DNA from: an uncultured Geobacter sp.
Lineage (GTDB): Bacteria > Desulfobacterota > Desulfuromonadia > Geobacterales > Geobacteraceae
Length of the DNA stretch: 11,981 nucleotides
Direction: 5' to 3'
Assembly (NCBI GenBank): GCA_937886325.1
Contig: CALABV010000222.1
Span: 1-11,981, forward strand
The notes under the pieces are model-generated. The model searched no databases, was not told the DNA's origin, and worked only from the letters and a program-made list of their open reading frames with translations. Both the position numbers and the translations under genes were made by a program. Below, one piece after another: positions 1 through 7,096 of the stretch. Every line of letters starts with the position of its first letter. The stretch's first letter is position 1.

Positions 1-1633
1 CCGGTTCAAAATCGAATCCCCTGGCGTGAATGCGGATATCCTTGACGACTTCGCCGGTCGTCCGGTCCTTGGCGTTGGTGAAGATAAAGCCTGCCGTGAA
101 GGAGAGGTGGTACACCGGTGTGGTCTTGAGTTCCACTTCAACGCCTTCCCGACGCTGCTTGCCTCCATTTACGGTGGTGAATCTCTCATCCGGCAGAATC
201 TGTGGAGAGAGTGCATCCGAGACCGAGTGGCGGAAATAGGTCGTCTTGAGCCACAGATATTTCAGCGCAGCCGTCTCGAAACCGACAGAGTATGACCAGA
301 CCTTTTCCATCTTCAGATCCGGATTGGGAGTCGAGAAAATGCCCGTGGCATACGTGTACCCGAGGGGCGGGATGTTGAATCCCCGGGCCGCGTATCCCCG
401 CAGTACGGTGGAGTCGGCAATTGAGCAGGTCACTCCCAGGCTCGGGCTCCAGAAGTCGCCGTTGGTGCTGGTGTTGTCGTAGCGGAGTCCGGGAGTGATG
501 GAGAACCTTCCGAGTTTGATGGTGTCGTTGAGGTAGAGCGCCCATTTGTCCAGATGCTGGGAGCCGTTCTCTACAATCGCGGAATCAAGTTTTCCGAAAT
601 CCACGTCAACACCGAAGATCAGGTTGTGCAGTTCCTGCTGCCAGAGAAGTCTGGCGCTGCCTCCCAGGTTCGTGTCGACCCCGGTGGTATTACCAAGTTC
701 CTCACCGGTGCTCAGCATATCCATCGCGATACCGACATTTCGGCGGGAGCCCCGGAAAGTAAGATCGAAACTCAACTCGTCCGTAAGGGTCTGATTCAGC
801 GTCAGGGTGGAAAACAAATTATCGTAACGATTGTGTATTGATAGGTCAAGCAGGGGTATCCTTGCGAGGCCGCGCGTTCCGGTATCGTATCCCGTGGTCA
901 GGGTGAGGGTGGAACCCTGCCTCGGCCGCCACTCGAATTTTGAGTAAAAGTTTCCGCTCCGAAGGTCCGTTCCCGGTTGAAGGCCGTCCGATATGAGTCC
1001 GCCGCCTGAGAGGTAGTAGCCGAATGCGCCGCTTGCGCCGGAAACCTCACCCCTGTAATCGCCTGTGGCGCGCTCTCCGATGGAGAAGGATGCGGCGCCG
1101 CCAAACTTTCTCGTGTCGTCGGGGGACTTCGTTATGATGTTTACCACGCCGCCGAGAGAAGAGCCCCAGGAGGACGACGCGGGCCCCTTCACGATTTCGA
1201 TACGTTCGATGTGCTGCACGCGCATGGAGCTGATATCCGGGTAGCCGTCGCCCAGATTGTTGTGGCTGACGCCGTCAACCATGACCTGCACCTGCCTCCC
1301 CTCGGATCCCTGGATGCCGAGGGACGGTGAACCGGCAGGGCCGGTGTAGTTCGCGATCTGAACGCCGGTTACGGTATTCAATACGTCAGCCACGGAGTGG
1401 GCGTTCATGGCCTCTATCTCGGCCGCGGTGACGATGGTGATGTTCTCCGCGACCTGTGAAATGGATTTCGCGGTGCGTGTCGGAGTGACGACCAGATCAT
1501 TTTCATGATAGAAGAGCTGGAGAACCTCCATCTCTTCACCGGGTCGTGCGTGCGCGGGAACCGTTAACGAGGCGACTGCCGCCAAAAGGCAGAAAACAAA
1601 GACAACTCTTGTTTTTAAGATATAACCATGCAT
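1..1633 (-). CDS. TonB-dependent outer-membrane receptor (3' end beyond the window)
   Basis: The first 544 residues are visible, and the C-terminal barrel strands lie beyond the left edge. This family imports scarce ligands such as siderophores, cobalamin or other metal complexes across the outer membrane, driven by TonB/ExbBD. Residues 1-29 form a signal peptide with a hydrophobic core (VFVFCLLAAVASL) and an AHA cleavage site. A TonB-box-like stretch (DLVVTPTR) lies at about 46-53. The plug domain covers about 57-170, with VLNTVTGV, VMVDGVS and the signature IEIVKGPASSSWGSSLGG followed by VVNIITK. After this come alternating hydrophobic/aromatic strands typical of the barrel. The start ATG at 1633 gives a clean signal peptide, but no good Shine-Dalgarno is visible. 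The gene diverges from a binding-protein/sensor-kinase operon, which suggests shared regulation or a shared ligand. The ligand cannot be named from sequence alone. Confidence 0.93.
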   Translation of the reverse strand, partial: MHGYILKTRVVFVFCLLAAVASLTVPAHARPGEEMEVLQLFYHENDLVVTPTRTAKSISQVAENITIVTAAEIEAMNAHSVADVLNTVTGVQIANYTGPAGSPSLGIQGSEGRQVQVMVDGVSHNNLGDGYPDISSMRVQHIERIEIVKGPASSSWGSSLGGVVNIITKSPDDTRKFGGAASFSIGERATGDYRGEVSGASGAFGYYLSGGGLISDGLQPGTDLRSGNFYSKFEWRPRQGSTLTLTTGYDTGTRGLARIPLLDLSIHNRYDNLFSTLTLNQTLTDELSFDLTFRGSRRNVGIAMDMLSTGEELGNTTGVDTNLGGSARLLWQQELHNLIFGVDVDFGKLDSAIVENGSQHLDKWALYLNDTIKLGRFSITPGLRYDNTSTNGDFWSPSLGVTCSIADSTVLRGYAARGFNIPPLGYTYATGIFSTPNPDLKMEKVWSYSVGFETAALKYLWLKTTYFRHSVSDALSPQILPDERFTTVNGGKQRREGVEVELKTTPVYHLSFTAGFIFTNAKDRTTGEVVKDIRIHARGFDFEP

Positions 1634-1821
1634 AATGAGGTCAGGATAATCTTTTCAGATATTTGCCTGTTTTCGAAATAGTATTCCAGATTCGACGTAT
1701 CCGCCTGTCGTTGCATGCTTCATCGGATGGCTTGGCAGGAGTCATTCATCAAAAAAGGAACCTTGTTTTATTTTGTATCCTTTTACCAGAGCATCCATCG
1801 TTTGTCCATACCAACAGAGTT
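1634..1821. other. Divergent intergenic region between the receptor and binding-protein genes
   Basis: These 188 nt separate two outward-reading genes, so promoters for both should lie here. The stretch is clearly more AT-rich than its flanks, especially about 1750-1800. I found no convincing -35/-10 pair with normal spacing on either strand, and no clear Fur box, riboswitch or long inverted repeat. An open frame extends the binding-protein gene upstream to 1663, but its translation does not look like a signal peptide, so I treat that part as non-coding. Confidence 0.5.
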
Positions 1822-2724
1822 ATGGTTAGAATAATTTTCCTAACTTTTCTATCTTTTGTTTCTTTTCTCTGGTGCTCTACGGACGCGCATTCGCAGGAGA
1901 TTCTCGTTGTCCGGAACCTGAAGATAAAGCCGTACGGTGACGCGTTGTCCGGCTTCAAGTCCGCGCTCGGCGGAAAATTCGGGAATGTCGGCTATACCCT
2001 TCAGGACGCTGATGGCGCGATAGCTTACCTGCGAAGAAAGAGACCCGATCTCATCCTGGCAATCGGTATGGACGCACTCCAGTCGGTGAAAAGACATACC
2101 GATATCCCCATCGTCTACCTCATGGTCCTTGCTCCGGCTTCGCTGGTTCAGGTTGAAAAGAATGTCACCGGCGTGAGCATGACGGTTTCGCCGGAGAAGC
2201 AGCTGGCGGCTCTCCGGAAGGTCCTTCCCGGCGTGCGGAGGGTCGGTGCCCTGTATGACCCCAGAAAAAGCGGTCCTTTCGTCAAACGGGCGCATGGCGC
2301 GGCACGGGAGATGCGCATTGAATTTCTGGCAAAGGAAGTGACACACCCGCGGGCGGTTCTCGATGCGCTGAACAGCCTCAAGGGTACCGTCGACGCATTA
2401 TGGATGATCCCCGATACAACGGTGGTGACGCCTGAGACGACGGAAATGATGATGCTTTTCTCCATGGAAAATCACCTTCCTGTGTCGACCTTCTCCGCGA
2501 AGTATCTGGAGATGGGAGCGCTCATGTCTCTGGACATCAATGCCGCCGACATGGGAAGGCAGGCAGCCGAACTGGCGGAGAAGATTCTTTCCGGTATGAA
2601 TCCCAGGGACGTGGCGCCGGTTGAAGCAGACAATCCAACCCTGGTTATTAACGAGACGGTAGCGCGTAAGTTTCGAATCCCCCTTGGAGATGATATCCGC
2701 TCAAGAGCCCGGATAATCAGGTGA
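1822..2724 (+). CDS. Periplasmic substrate-binding protein, ABC_sub_bind (PF04392-like) family
   Basis: A 300-residue protein, a normal length for this family of two-lobed periplasmic binding proteins. I chose the ATG at 1822, rather than an in-frame start at 1663, because it begins directly with a signal peptide: MVRIIFLTFLSFVSFLW, then an AHS-Q type cleavage site near residue 24. The Cys at residue 18 is not in a proper lipobox, so a soluble periplasmic protein is more likely than a lipoprotein. Family-like features are a first-lobe strand (LILAIGMDALQSV), PIVYLMVLAP, a linker strand RRVGALYDPRKSGP, and the C-terminal block with ALMSLDINAADMGRQAAELA and LVINETVARKF. No ABC permease or ATPase lies nearby. 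The next gene, 1 nt downstream, is a sensor kinase, so a ligand-sensing role is plausible. Related family members are linked to amino-acid or peptide uptake; the substrate here is unknown. Confidence 0.85.
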   Translation: MVRIIFLTFLSFVSFLWCSTDAHSQEILVVRNLKIKPYGDALSGFKSALGGKFGNVGYTLQDADGAIAYLRRKRPDLILAIGMDALQSVKRHTDIPIVYLMVLAPASLVQVEKNVTGVSMTVSPEKQLAALRKVLPGVRRVGALYDPRKSGPFVKRAHGAAREMRIEFLAKEVTHPRAVLDALNSLKGTVDALWMIPDTTVVTPETTEMMMLFSMENHLPVSTFSAKYLEMGALMSLDINAADMGRQAAELAEKILSGMNPRDVAPVEADNPTLVINETVARKFRIPLGDDIRSRARIIR

Positions 2725-2725
2725 T

Positions 2726-4783
2726 ATGCACATGAAACTTCGTAAACTGATGCTGCGTCCCGGTGATACCTTTGCCGCCAAGATATTCCTGGTTATCATT
2801 TCCCTCATTCTTGTCATGTCCGTTGCTTTCACCGTTTTCTTCGTCCATAACCAGTGGAGAACCCAAACGGATGTCCTGGTCCGTCAGGGGGATGTGCTGG
2901 CAAAGCTTGTTGCCTATAATGCCCGACTCGGCGTTTTCGCGGAAAACCCCGAGTTGCTGAAAGATCCCGTTGAAGGGGTCTTGCAGAACAATGAAGTGCT
3001 TCAGGTTTCCATCTTCAACCTGAACGGCACGCTCCTTCAAGAACAGCGCAGGAAAGGCTCCGAGCAACAGGGAAGGGATTTCGTCCTGGACGAAAAAAGA
3101 AAGCGCGACATCTTGAACAGCCTCCGTAAAAGCAGGGATGTCCTTCATGCCGGTAACGAAGATGATGTTCTGGAATCCTGGGTGGCTGTCACGTCCGGTT
3201 CCCGCCCTTCTTCGGAAGAAACGCTGTATTTCAGCGATGCGATTCTGCAGACGGAAGATCGTACCATCGGGTTTGTCAGAGTGGTGCTGGACAGAAAGAT
3301 ACTTGATGCTTCACTGCGGAAACTTCTGTTCAAGAGCGGTCTCATTGCCCTCTTTTTCCTTTCCGTTGCCGTCGGAATCGTGTTTTTTGTCGTAAAAGGG
3401 GTGACAAGACCTCTCGACAGACTGACGGAAAGGGTCAGGATGATGGGGATGGGCTCTCCCCTGGAAAAGGTTCCGGTTGAGACCGAAGATGAGATCGGCA
3501 AGCTGGCGATCGCGTTTAATTCCATTGCCGAATCCCTTCAGACAAGGGAAAGCGAAAAGGATCATCTCGAACAGCAGTTGAGGCAGGCTCACAAGATGGA
3601 GGCAATCGGAACTCTCGCGGGCGGCGTGGCGCATGATTTCAACAATATCCTTTCCACGATTGAAGGGTACGCCGCGCTCCTCAGGGACCGGTTCAAGAAA
3701 AAGAGCCCGGTCCGCGACTACGTGGAGCAGATAATCGCGGCGGCTGAAAGGGCTTCGGAACTTACCCGGAGGCTTCTCGCATTCAGTAGAAATCAGGTCA
3801 TCCATCCGAAACCGGTAAACCTCAACGAGACCATCAACGGCATCAACACAATGCTTGTCCGTCTCGTCGGCGAGGATATCGAGTTCAAGATCACGACAAC
3901 GCGGGAGGATCTGGTTGTCATGGCGGATGATGTGCAGATAGAACAGATGCTCATCAACCTTGTTACCAACGCCCGTGATGCGATGCCCGGCGGCGGCACG
4001 CTCAGCATAGAAACCGAGCTCGCGGAGCTCGCGGAAGGCGGGGGGGACGGCTCGTGGAAACTGCCGCCGGGAAGTTACGCGAAACTGACGGTTTCCGATA
4101 CCGGCGTCGGTATCGATGCATCGGTCCGGGACAGAATCTTCGACCCGTTCTTTACAACCAAGGAGGTGGGAAAAGGGACCGGACTCGGACTATCGATGGC
4201 ATACGGGATCGTGAAACAGCATAGAGGCGCCATCGAAGTGGAGAGTGCGAACGGAGGGGGGACGGTTTTTACCATTTACCTGCCTCTCGTGGAATCCATA
4301 GTGGAGCGGAAACAGCTGGAGACGCTTCTTTTGCCTACCGGCGCCGGTGAGACGATACTCCTTGCGGAAGACGACCGGTTTGTCCGGATGCTGACGAAGC
4401 ATATCCTTATCAAGTACGGATATCAGGTCATAGAAGCGTCGGATGGTGACGATGCGCTGGAAAAATTTCGTGAAAACCTCGAAACCGTCCAGCTTCTCCT
4501 TCTCGACGTGATTATGCCCAAGAAGACCGGCAGGCAAATCTACGACGAGGCGAGGACGCTCCGCCCGGAAATTAAAGTTATATTCATGAGCGGTCATACC
4601 TATGACGTGATTACACGGCAAGGAGTCGTGTCAGACAGGGTTCCCCTCATATCTAAGCCGTTGACTCCTGGTGAGCTTCTGGTCAAGATCCGGGAGGTTT
4701 TGGTTTCTCCATCACAGCACGCGATTCAAGGCGAGGCGCCGTTAAAAAGCCTGTCGATAGAGGATGCGCAAAAAAATGAGTGA
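2726..4783 (+). CDS. Membrane-bound hybrid sensor histidine kinase (HAMP-HisKA-HATPase-REC)
   Basis: A 685-residue inner-membrane kinase. The first membrane helix is at about 20-40, followed by a periplasmic sensor domain at about 41-204 (its LAKLVAYNARLGVF...VSIFNLNGTL pattern resembles CHASE8-type sensors), a second helix at about 205-225 and a HAMP linker to about 280. The dimerization/phosphotransfer domain carries GTLAGGVAHDFNN with phospho-accepting His303, which is NtrB-like. The ATPase domain shows the N box (LVTNARDAM, Asn415), DTGVGID, DPFFTTK and GKGTGLGLS. A C-terminal receiver has acidic residues E548/D549/D550, phospho-acceptor Asp594 (LLLLDVIMP) and Lys644 (SKP), so it looks competent for intramolecular phosphotransfer. 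The ATG at 2726 lies 1 nt after the binding-protein stop; the in-frame ATG at 2732 is better spaced from AGGTGA (2719-2724) and may be the true start. Tight coupling suggests the binding protein presents its ligand to the periplasmic domain. No output-domain regulator is adjacent apart from the atypical protein at 5069. Confidence 0.93.
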   Translation: MHMKLRKLMLRPGDTFAAKIFLVIISLILVMSVAFTVFFVHNQWRTQTDVLVRQGDVLAKLVAYNARLGVFAENPELLKDPVEGVLQNNEVLQVSIFNLNGTLLQEQRRKGSEQQGRDFVLDEKRKRDILNSLRKSRDVLHAGNEDDVLESWVAVTSGSRPSSEETLYFSDAILQTEDRTIGFVRVVLDRKILDASLRKLLFKSGLIALFFLSVAVGIVFFVVKGVTRPLDRLTERVRMMGMGSPLEKVPVETEDEIGKLAIAFNSIAESLQTRESEKDHLEQQLRQAHKMEAIGTLAGGVAHDFNNILSTIEGYAALLRDRFKKKSPVRDYVEQIIAAAERASELTRRLLAFSRNQVIHPKPVNLNETINGINTMLVRLVGEDIEFKITTTREDLVVMADDVQIEQMLINLVTNARDAMPGGGTLSIETELAELAEGGGDGSWKLPPGSYAKLTVSDTGVGIDASVRDRIFDPFFTTKEVGKGTGLGLSMAYGIVKQHRGAIEVESANGGGTVFTIYLPLVESIVERKQLETLLLPTGAGETILLAEDDRFVRMLTKHILIKYGYQVIEASDGDDALEKFRENLETVQLLLLDVIMPKKTGRQIYDEARTLRPEIKVIFMSGHTYDVITRQGVVSDRVPLISKPLTPGELLVKIREVLVSPSQHAIQGEAPLKSLSIEDAQKNE

Positions 4784-4949
4784 CGAGGAAAAGAAACACC
4801 CATGCCCGGATTGCCGGTGCTGTCAGTGGTGCAGCGACAGCAGGTGCGGAGTGTGCCTGCGGAGGAATGCGGGCGCCTGTCGGAAACTGTCGCTCCGGGA
4901 GCAGATAGAATTGTATGAATCTCTCAATCGTCGTCCGAAAGACGGGTAG
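4776..4949 (+). CDS. Small cysteine-rich protein, probable metal-binding, function unknown
   Basis: A 57-residue protein with eight cysteines between residues 10 and 35, spaced CxxCxCCxxC, then CxxC, then a single Cys, followed by a basic/helical tail (LSLREQIELYESLNRR). The pattern suggests a compact zinc- or iron-sulfur-binding knot; I do not recognise a named family. I chose the ATG at 4776, which overlaps the kinase stop as ATGAGTGA and implies translational coupling. GAGG lies 12-15 nt upstream, which is long. An in-frame ATG at 4764 would add four residues (MRKK) but has no well-placed ribosome site. No signal peptide or membrane segment is visible, so it should be cytoplasmic. Expression with the kinase suggests a role in the same response, but the sequence does not show which. 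Confidence 0.72.
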   Translation: MSDEEKKHPCPDCRCCQWCSDSRCGVCLRRNAGACRKLSLREQIELYESLNRRPKDG

Positions 4950-5068
4950 CGTAAGGGGATGGATTTGAATCTATTCATGCGTTATGTCTGGATTTGTTCC
5001 GTTAATCGAGCTACAATGCCTCGCGTTGCGCTATCGTTACCATTGTTGACTTCGCGTCGGGAGAGGGA

Positions 5069-5914
5069 ATGACGAAAAGAAAATTACTCGGAGAAATCTT
5101 TGTCGAACAGGGTCTCATTACCGAGAAAACTCTGGAGAGAACCTTGGCCCGATCGAAGAGGCTCAAGAAAAGGCTCGGCGGTATCCTGGAAGAGATGGAA
5201 CTGATAACCGGCGAGGAGTTGGCGGCGGCCCTGGCCATTCAGTACGGCTACCGCGTCATCGAAAATTTCGCGCGTCATACTTTCGCGGCTGATGTGCTTT
5301 CGTTGATTCCGTCCGACGTGGCCATGCAGACGATGCTGTTCCCGATGAAAATAGAAAACGGAAAGCTCGCTCTTGCTATGGCGGATCCCACGGAAACAAA
5401 GATAGTCTCCAATATCGCGGCGAACCACGGACTGACCGTGGTCCCCTTTATCGCAACACGCAAAGAGATTACGGCCGCCATCTGCAGGCATTACCTGGGG
5501 AAAGATCCTTTATTCCAGCAGGAGAAAACCGTCCTGCTGGTGGAGAGTGACAGCCTTTCCGGCACCATGTTGAGCCACCTCCTGGCCAAGGAGGGGTACT
5601 TGGTGAAAATCGCCACCGACGGCATGGAGGCGTACAAGACGGCGATATCCGAAATGCCGCAGGTGATCGTGACCGAAAGGGCAGTACCGAAGTTGGACGC
5701 CTACGGGCTTTTTGACGCCCTGCGGACCCTTCCGGAGACGCGGCATATCCCGATCATCCTTCTGACGGGCAGTTCTGAAAAGGAAGAAGAAGCCCGGGCA
5801 TTCGAGAAGGGCTTTTTCGATTTCATCTTCAAGCCGATCAACGAGATCACCCTGAAAACACGCGTAAAAAGGGCCTTCCAGTATCTTGAGCGGGAATTCG
5901 GCCTGATTTTCTAG
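5069..5914 (+). CDS. MshEN/GspE-N domain fused to a degenerate receiver domain
   Basis: A 281-residue cytoplasmic protein. Residues 1 to about 145 resemble the N-terminal domain of type II secretion/type IV pilus ATPases (GspE-N/MshEN), with two tandem repeats: LLGEIFVEQGLITEKTL at 6-22 and RLGGILEEMELITGEEL from about residue 35. MshEN domains with the full RLGxxLxxxG consensus bind cyclic di-GMP. Here the first repeat has Leu for Arg and the second has Glu for the Gly, so binding is uncertain. Residues about 153-275 have a receiver fold (KTVLLVESD, ILLTGSS, FKPIN). Thr233 and Lys255 are kept, but the phospho-acceptor position is Glu203 (VIVTERAVP) and the acidic pair reads Glu159-Ser160, so normal phosphorylation is unlikely. 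No ATPase or DNA-binding domain follows. The start has a good ribosome site (GGGAG, 5059-5063). It lies 119 nt after the Cys-rich gene and may share its transcript. Confidence 0.83.
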   Translation: MTKRKLLGEIFVEQGLITEKTLERTLARSKRLKKRLGGILEEMELITGEELAAALAIQYGYRVIENFARHTFAADVLSLIPSDVAMQTMLFPMKIENGKLALAMADPTETKIVSNIAANHGLTVVPFIATRKEITAAICRHYLGKDPLFQQEKTVLLVESDSLSGTMLSHLLAKEGYLVKIATDGMEAYKTAISEMPQVIVTERAVPKLDAYGLFDALRTLPETRHIPIILLTGSSEKEEEARAFEKGFFDFIFKPINEITLKTRVKRAFQYLEREFGLIF

Positions 5915-5930
5915 CCTTCCACCTTTCCAG

Positions 5931-6740
5931 CTACTTTTTCCCCAGTTCCACGGAACGTGCGGTGGCCGCATCAACTGCCGACATTATCGTTCCACGCAAT
6001 CCCTGCTGTTCGAGGATGTGAAGCCCGACAATGGTGGTGCCGCCGGGAGAGGTCACCTTTTCCCGCAGGAGTGCCGGGTGATCGCCGGTTTCCAGCACCA
6101 TCCCCGCTGCGCCGAGGACTGTCTGTGCCGCGAGGCGGGTGGCGATGTCCCTGGGAAGGCCGTTTTTTACTCCCGCGTCGGACAATGCCTCGATAAAGGT
6201 GTATACGTATGCGGGACCGCTTCCGGAAAGGCCGGTAACGGCATCGAGCAGTTTCTCGTCCAGGGGATGCGCCGTTCCCAGAAGGTTGAAGATATCGAGA
6301 GCGACGGCCACATCATCGGCTGTGGCATTGGCGCCGGCCGCTACGGCCGAAGCGGCCTTGAGCACGAGAGCGGGCGTGTTCGGCATAACGCGGACCACCC
6401 GTGCTCCCCTAGTCAATGCCGATTCGATCGTCTCCGTCTTGACCCCCGCCATGATGGAGATGAAAAGTTTCCCTAGGGAGACGTCACCGGTCAGTGTGCT
6501 CAGGGCTTCCATGCAGACCTGCGGTTTCACCGCCAGCAGGACGATTTCCCCGAAATCCACCGCGTCGCGGTTTTCCCTGACGGTGCGGATACCGTACTTT
6601 CCCGACAAATACTCTCTCCGTTGATCGACGGGTTCCGCAATCATGATGTTTGCCGGTTCAACGTTTCCCGCCAGCAACCCCCTCACGATGGCTTCCGCCA
6701 TGTTGCCGCCGCCGATGCACCCGATATTTTTTTCCGTCAC
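5931..6740 (-). CDS. proC: Pyrroline-5-carboxylate reductase
   Basis: Catalyses the last step of proline synthesis: NAD(P)H-dependent reduction of 1-pyrroline-5-carboxylate to L-proline in the cytoplasm. At 269 residues it matches the usual ProC length. The N-terminal Rossmann motif GCIGGGNMAEAI is at 7-18. Other family marks are LLAVKPQ (68-74), VMPNTPA (118-124), the active-site segment LSGSGPAYVYTFIEA (171-185) and the C-terminal TSPGGTT (230-236). Translation starts at a GTG (6738-6740), supported by a GGAGG 8 nt upstream (6749-6753). The gene converges on the MshEN-receiver gene with only 16 nt between the stop codons, and no hairpin terminator is visible there. Upstream it diverges from the XRE-cupin regulator. 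Proline and polyamine pathways share arginine/ornithine precursors, but a direct link here is only a guess. Confidence 0.96.
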   Translation of the reverse strand: MTEKNIGCIGGGNMAEAIVRGLLAGNVEPANIMIAEPVDQRREYLSGKYGIRTVRENRDAVDFGEIVLLAVKPQVCMEALSTLTGDVSLGKLFISIMAGVKTETIESALTRGARVVRVMPNTPALVLKAASAVAAGANATADDVAVALDIFNLLGTAHPLDEKLLDAVTGLSGSGPAYVYTFIEALSDAGVKNGLPRDIATRLAAQTVLGAAGMVLETGDHPALLREKVTSPGGTTIVGLHILEQQGLRGTIMSAVDAATARSVELGKK

Positions 6741-6971
6741 AACGCCGTCCTCCGTCCCGCAGTAGATTGATAATCGTCCGGATCATTGAATCCGGAGCGT
6801 GCAGGGTATCATATTTCATAATGCAAGAACAACCTGCTTTACTATAAATTTCCACGCTTCAGGAAAGGCTTGATGACCCTGTGCGCCGTGTGATGACAGC
6901 AGTCATGTGCGTAAGATGCTGAGACGTTTCAGGTTCTTTCAATGAGCGACATCGGAGGAGGAGGAAAATAG
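6741..6971. other. Intergenic region upstream of proC
   Basis: Together with the operator region that follows, this makes a 356-nt gap between the divergent proC and regulator genes. It holds the proC ribosome site (GGAGG, 6749-6753, minus strand). A possible minus-strand -10-like TATGAT lies near 6810, but with a poor -35. A small perfect hairpin, ATGAC-AGCA-GTCAT, lies near 6893-6906. A purine run (GGAGGAGGAGG) near 6953-6963 is followed only by a stop and then the regulator promoter. I find no RNA gene or protein-coding frame of substance. Confidence 0.4.
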
Positions 6972-7000
6972 TTGACAGAGAATTTGATTTATATTATAAA
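6972..7000 (+). promoter_or_regulatory. Sigma70-type promoter of the polyamine regulator operon
   Basis: A consensus -35 TTGACA (6972-6977) is followed after exactly 17 nt by TATAAA (6995-7000) in an AT-rich setting, predicting transcription from about 7007. A second candidate, an extended -10 (TGG then TATAGT, 7016-7024), has no good -35 and would start about 7031. Either would drive the XRE-cupin gene and probably the genes after it. Confidence 0.72.
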
Positions 7001-7022
7001 CCACTCCCTGTTTTGTGGTATA

Positions 7023-7084
7023 GTAAACATAAAGTTTAGAATAGCTAAACATGGTTGTTGACAAAAAGTTTACAGATACTAAAC
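7023..7084. promoter_or_regulatory. Operator array of phased GTTTAG/CTAAAC half-sites
   Basis: Five six-base half-sites occur in 62 nt: GTAAAC 7023-7028, GTTTAG 7034-7039, CTAAAC 7045-7050, GTTTAC 7068-7073 and CTAAAC 7079-7084. Neighbours are 11 nt apart, with one 23-nt step, so all lie close to the same helical face. They form a perfect 6-5-6 palindrome (7034-7050) and a near-perfect copy (7068-7084, 5 of 6 pairs), and 7023-7039 is a third, outward-facing pair. They lie downstream of the main promoter and reach to 2 nt before the regulator's ribosome site. The likely ligand is the XRE-cupin regulator itself, repressing its own operon; this is inference from position and symmetry. Confidence 0.72.
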
Positions 7085-7086
7085 CC

Positions 7087-7091
7087 GGAGG
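7087..7091 (+). promoter_or_regulatory. Ribosome binding site deciding a TTG start
   Basis: GGAGG lies 5 nt before the TTG at 7097. It favours that start over an in-frame TTG at 7055, which has no ribosome site, lies inside the operator array and would add a non-conserved tail before the helix-turn-helix. Confidence 0.8.
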
Positions 7092-7096
7092 ATCCC

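Noticed and set aside
26..841. Several plus-strand frames near the left edge
   Set aside because: They are antisense to the TonB receptor, which reads as one continuous frame with signal peptide, plug and barrel.
1663..1821. N-terminal extension of the binding-protein gene
   Set aside because: The 53 extra residues have no signal-peptide character and cover the AT-rich divergent promoter region. The ATG at 1822 begins directly with a hydrophobic signal peptide.
4994..5017. Possible promoter TTGTTC ... TACAAT before the MshEN-receiver gene
   Set aside because: The spacer is only 12 nt, too short for a normal sigma70 promoter, and no other pair in the 119-nt gap fits.
5915..5930. Possible bidirectional terminator between the convergent MshEN-receiver and proC genes
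   Set aside because: The 16-nt gap contains no inverted repeat.
6942..6971. Nine-codon mini-ORF ending at TAG with a GGAGGAGGAGG run
   Set aside because: It has no ribosome site of its own and lies upstream of the predicted transcription start, so a leader-peptide role is unsupported.
7055..7096. Upstream TTG start for the XRE-cupin regulator
   Set aside because: It would translate through the operator array and has no ribosome site, while GGAGG is placed 5 nt before the TTG at 7097.
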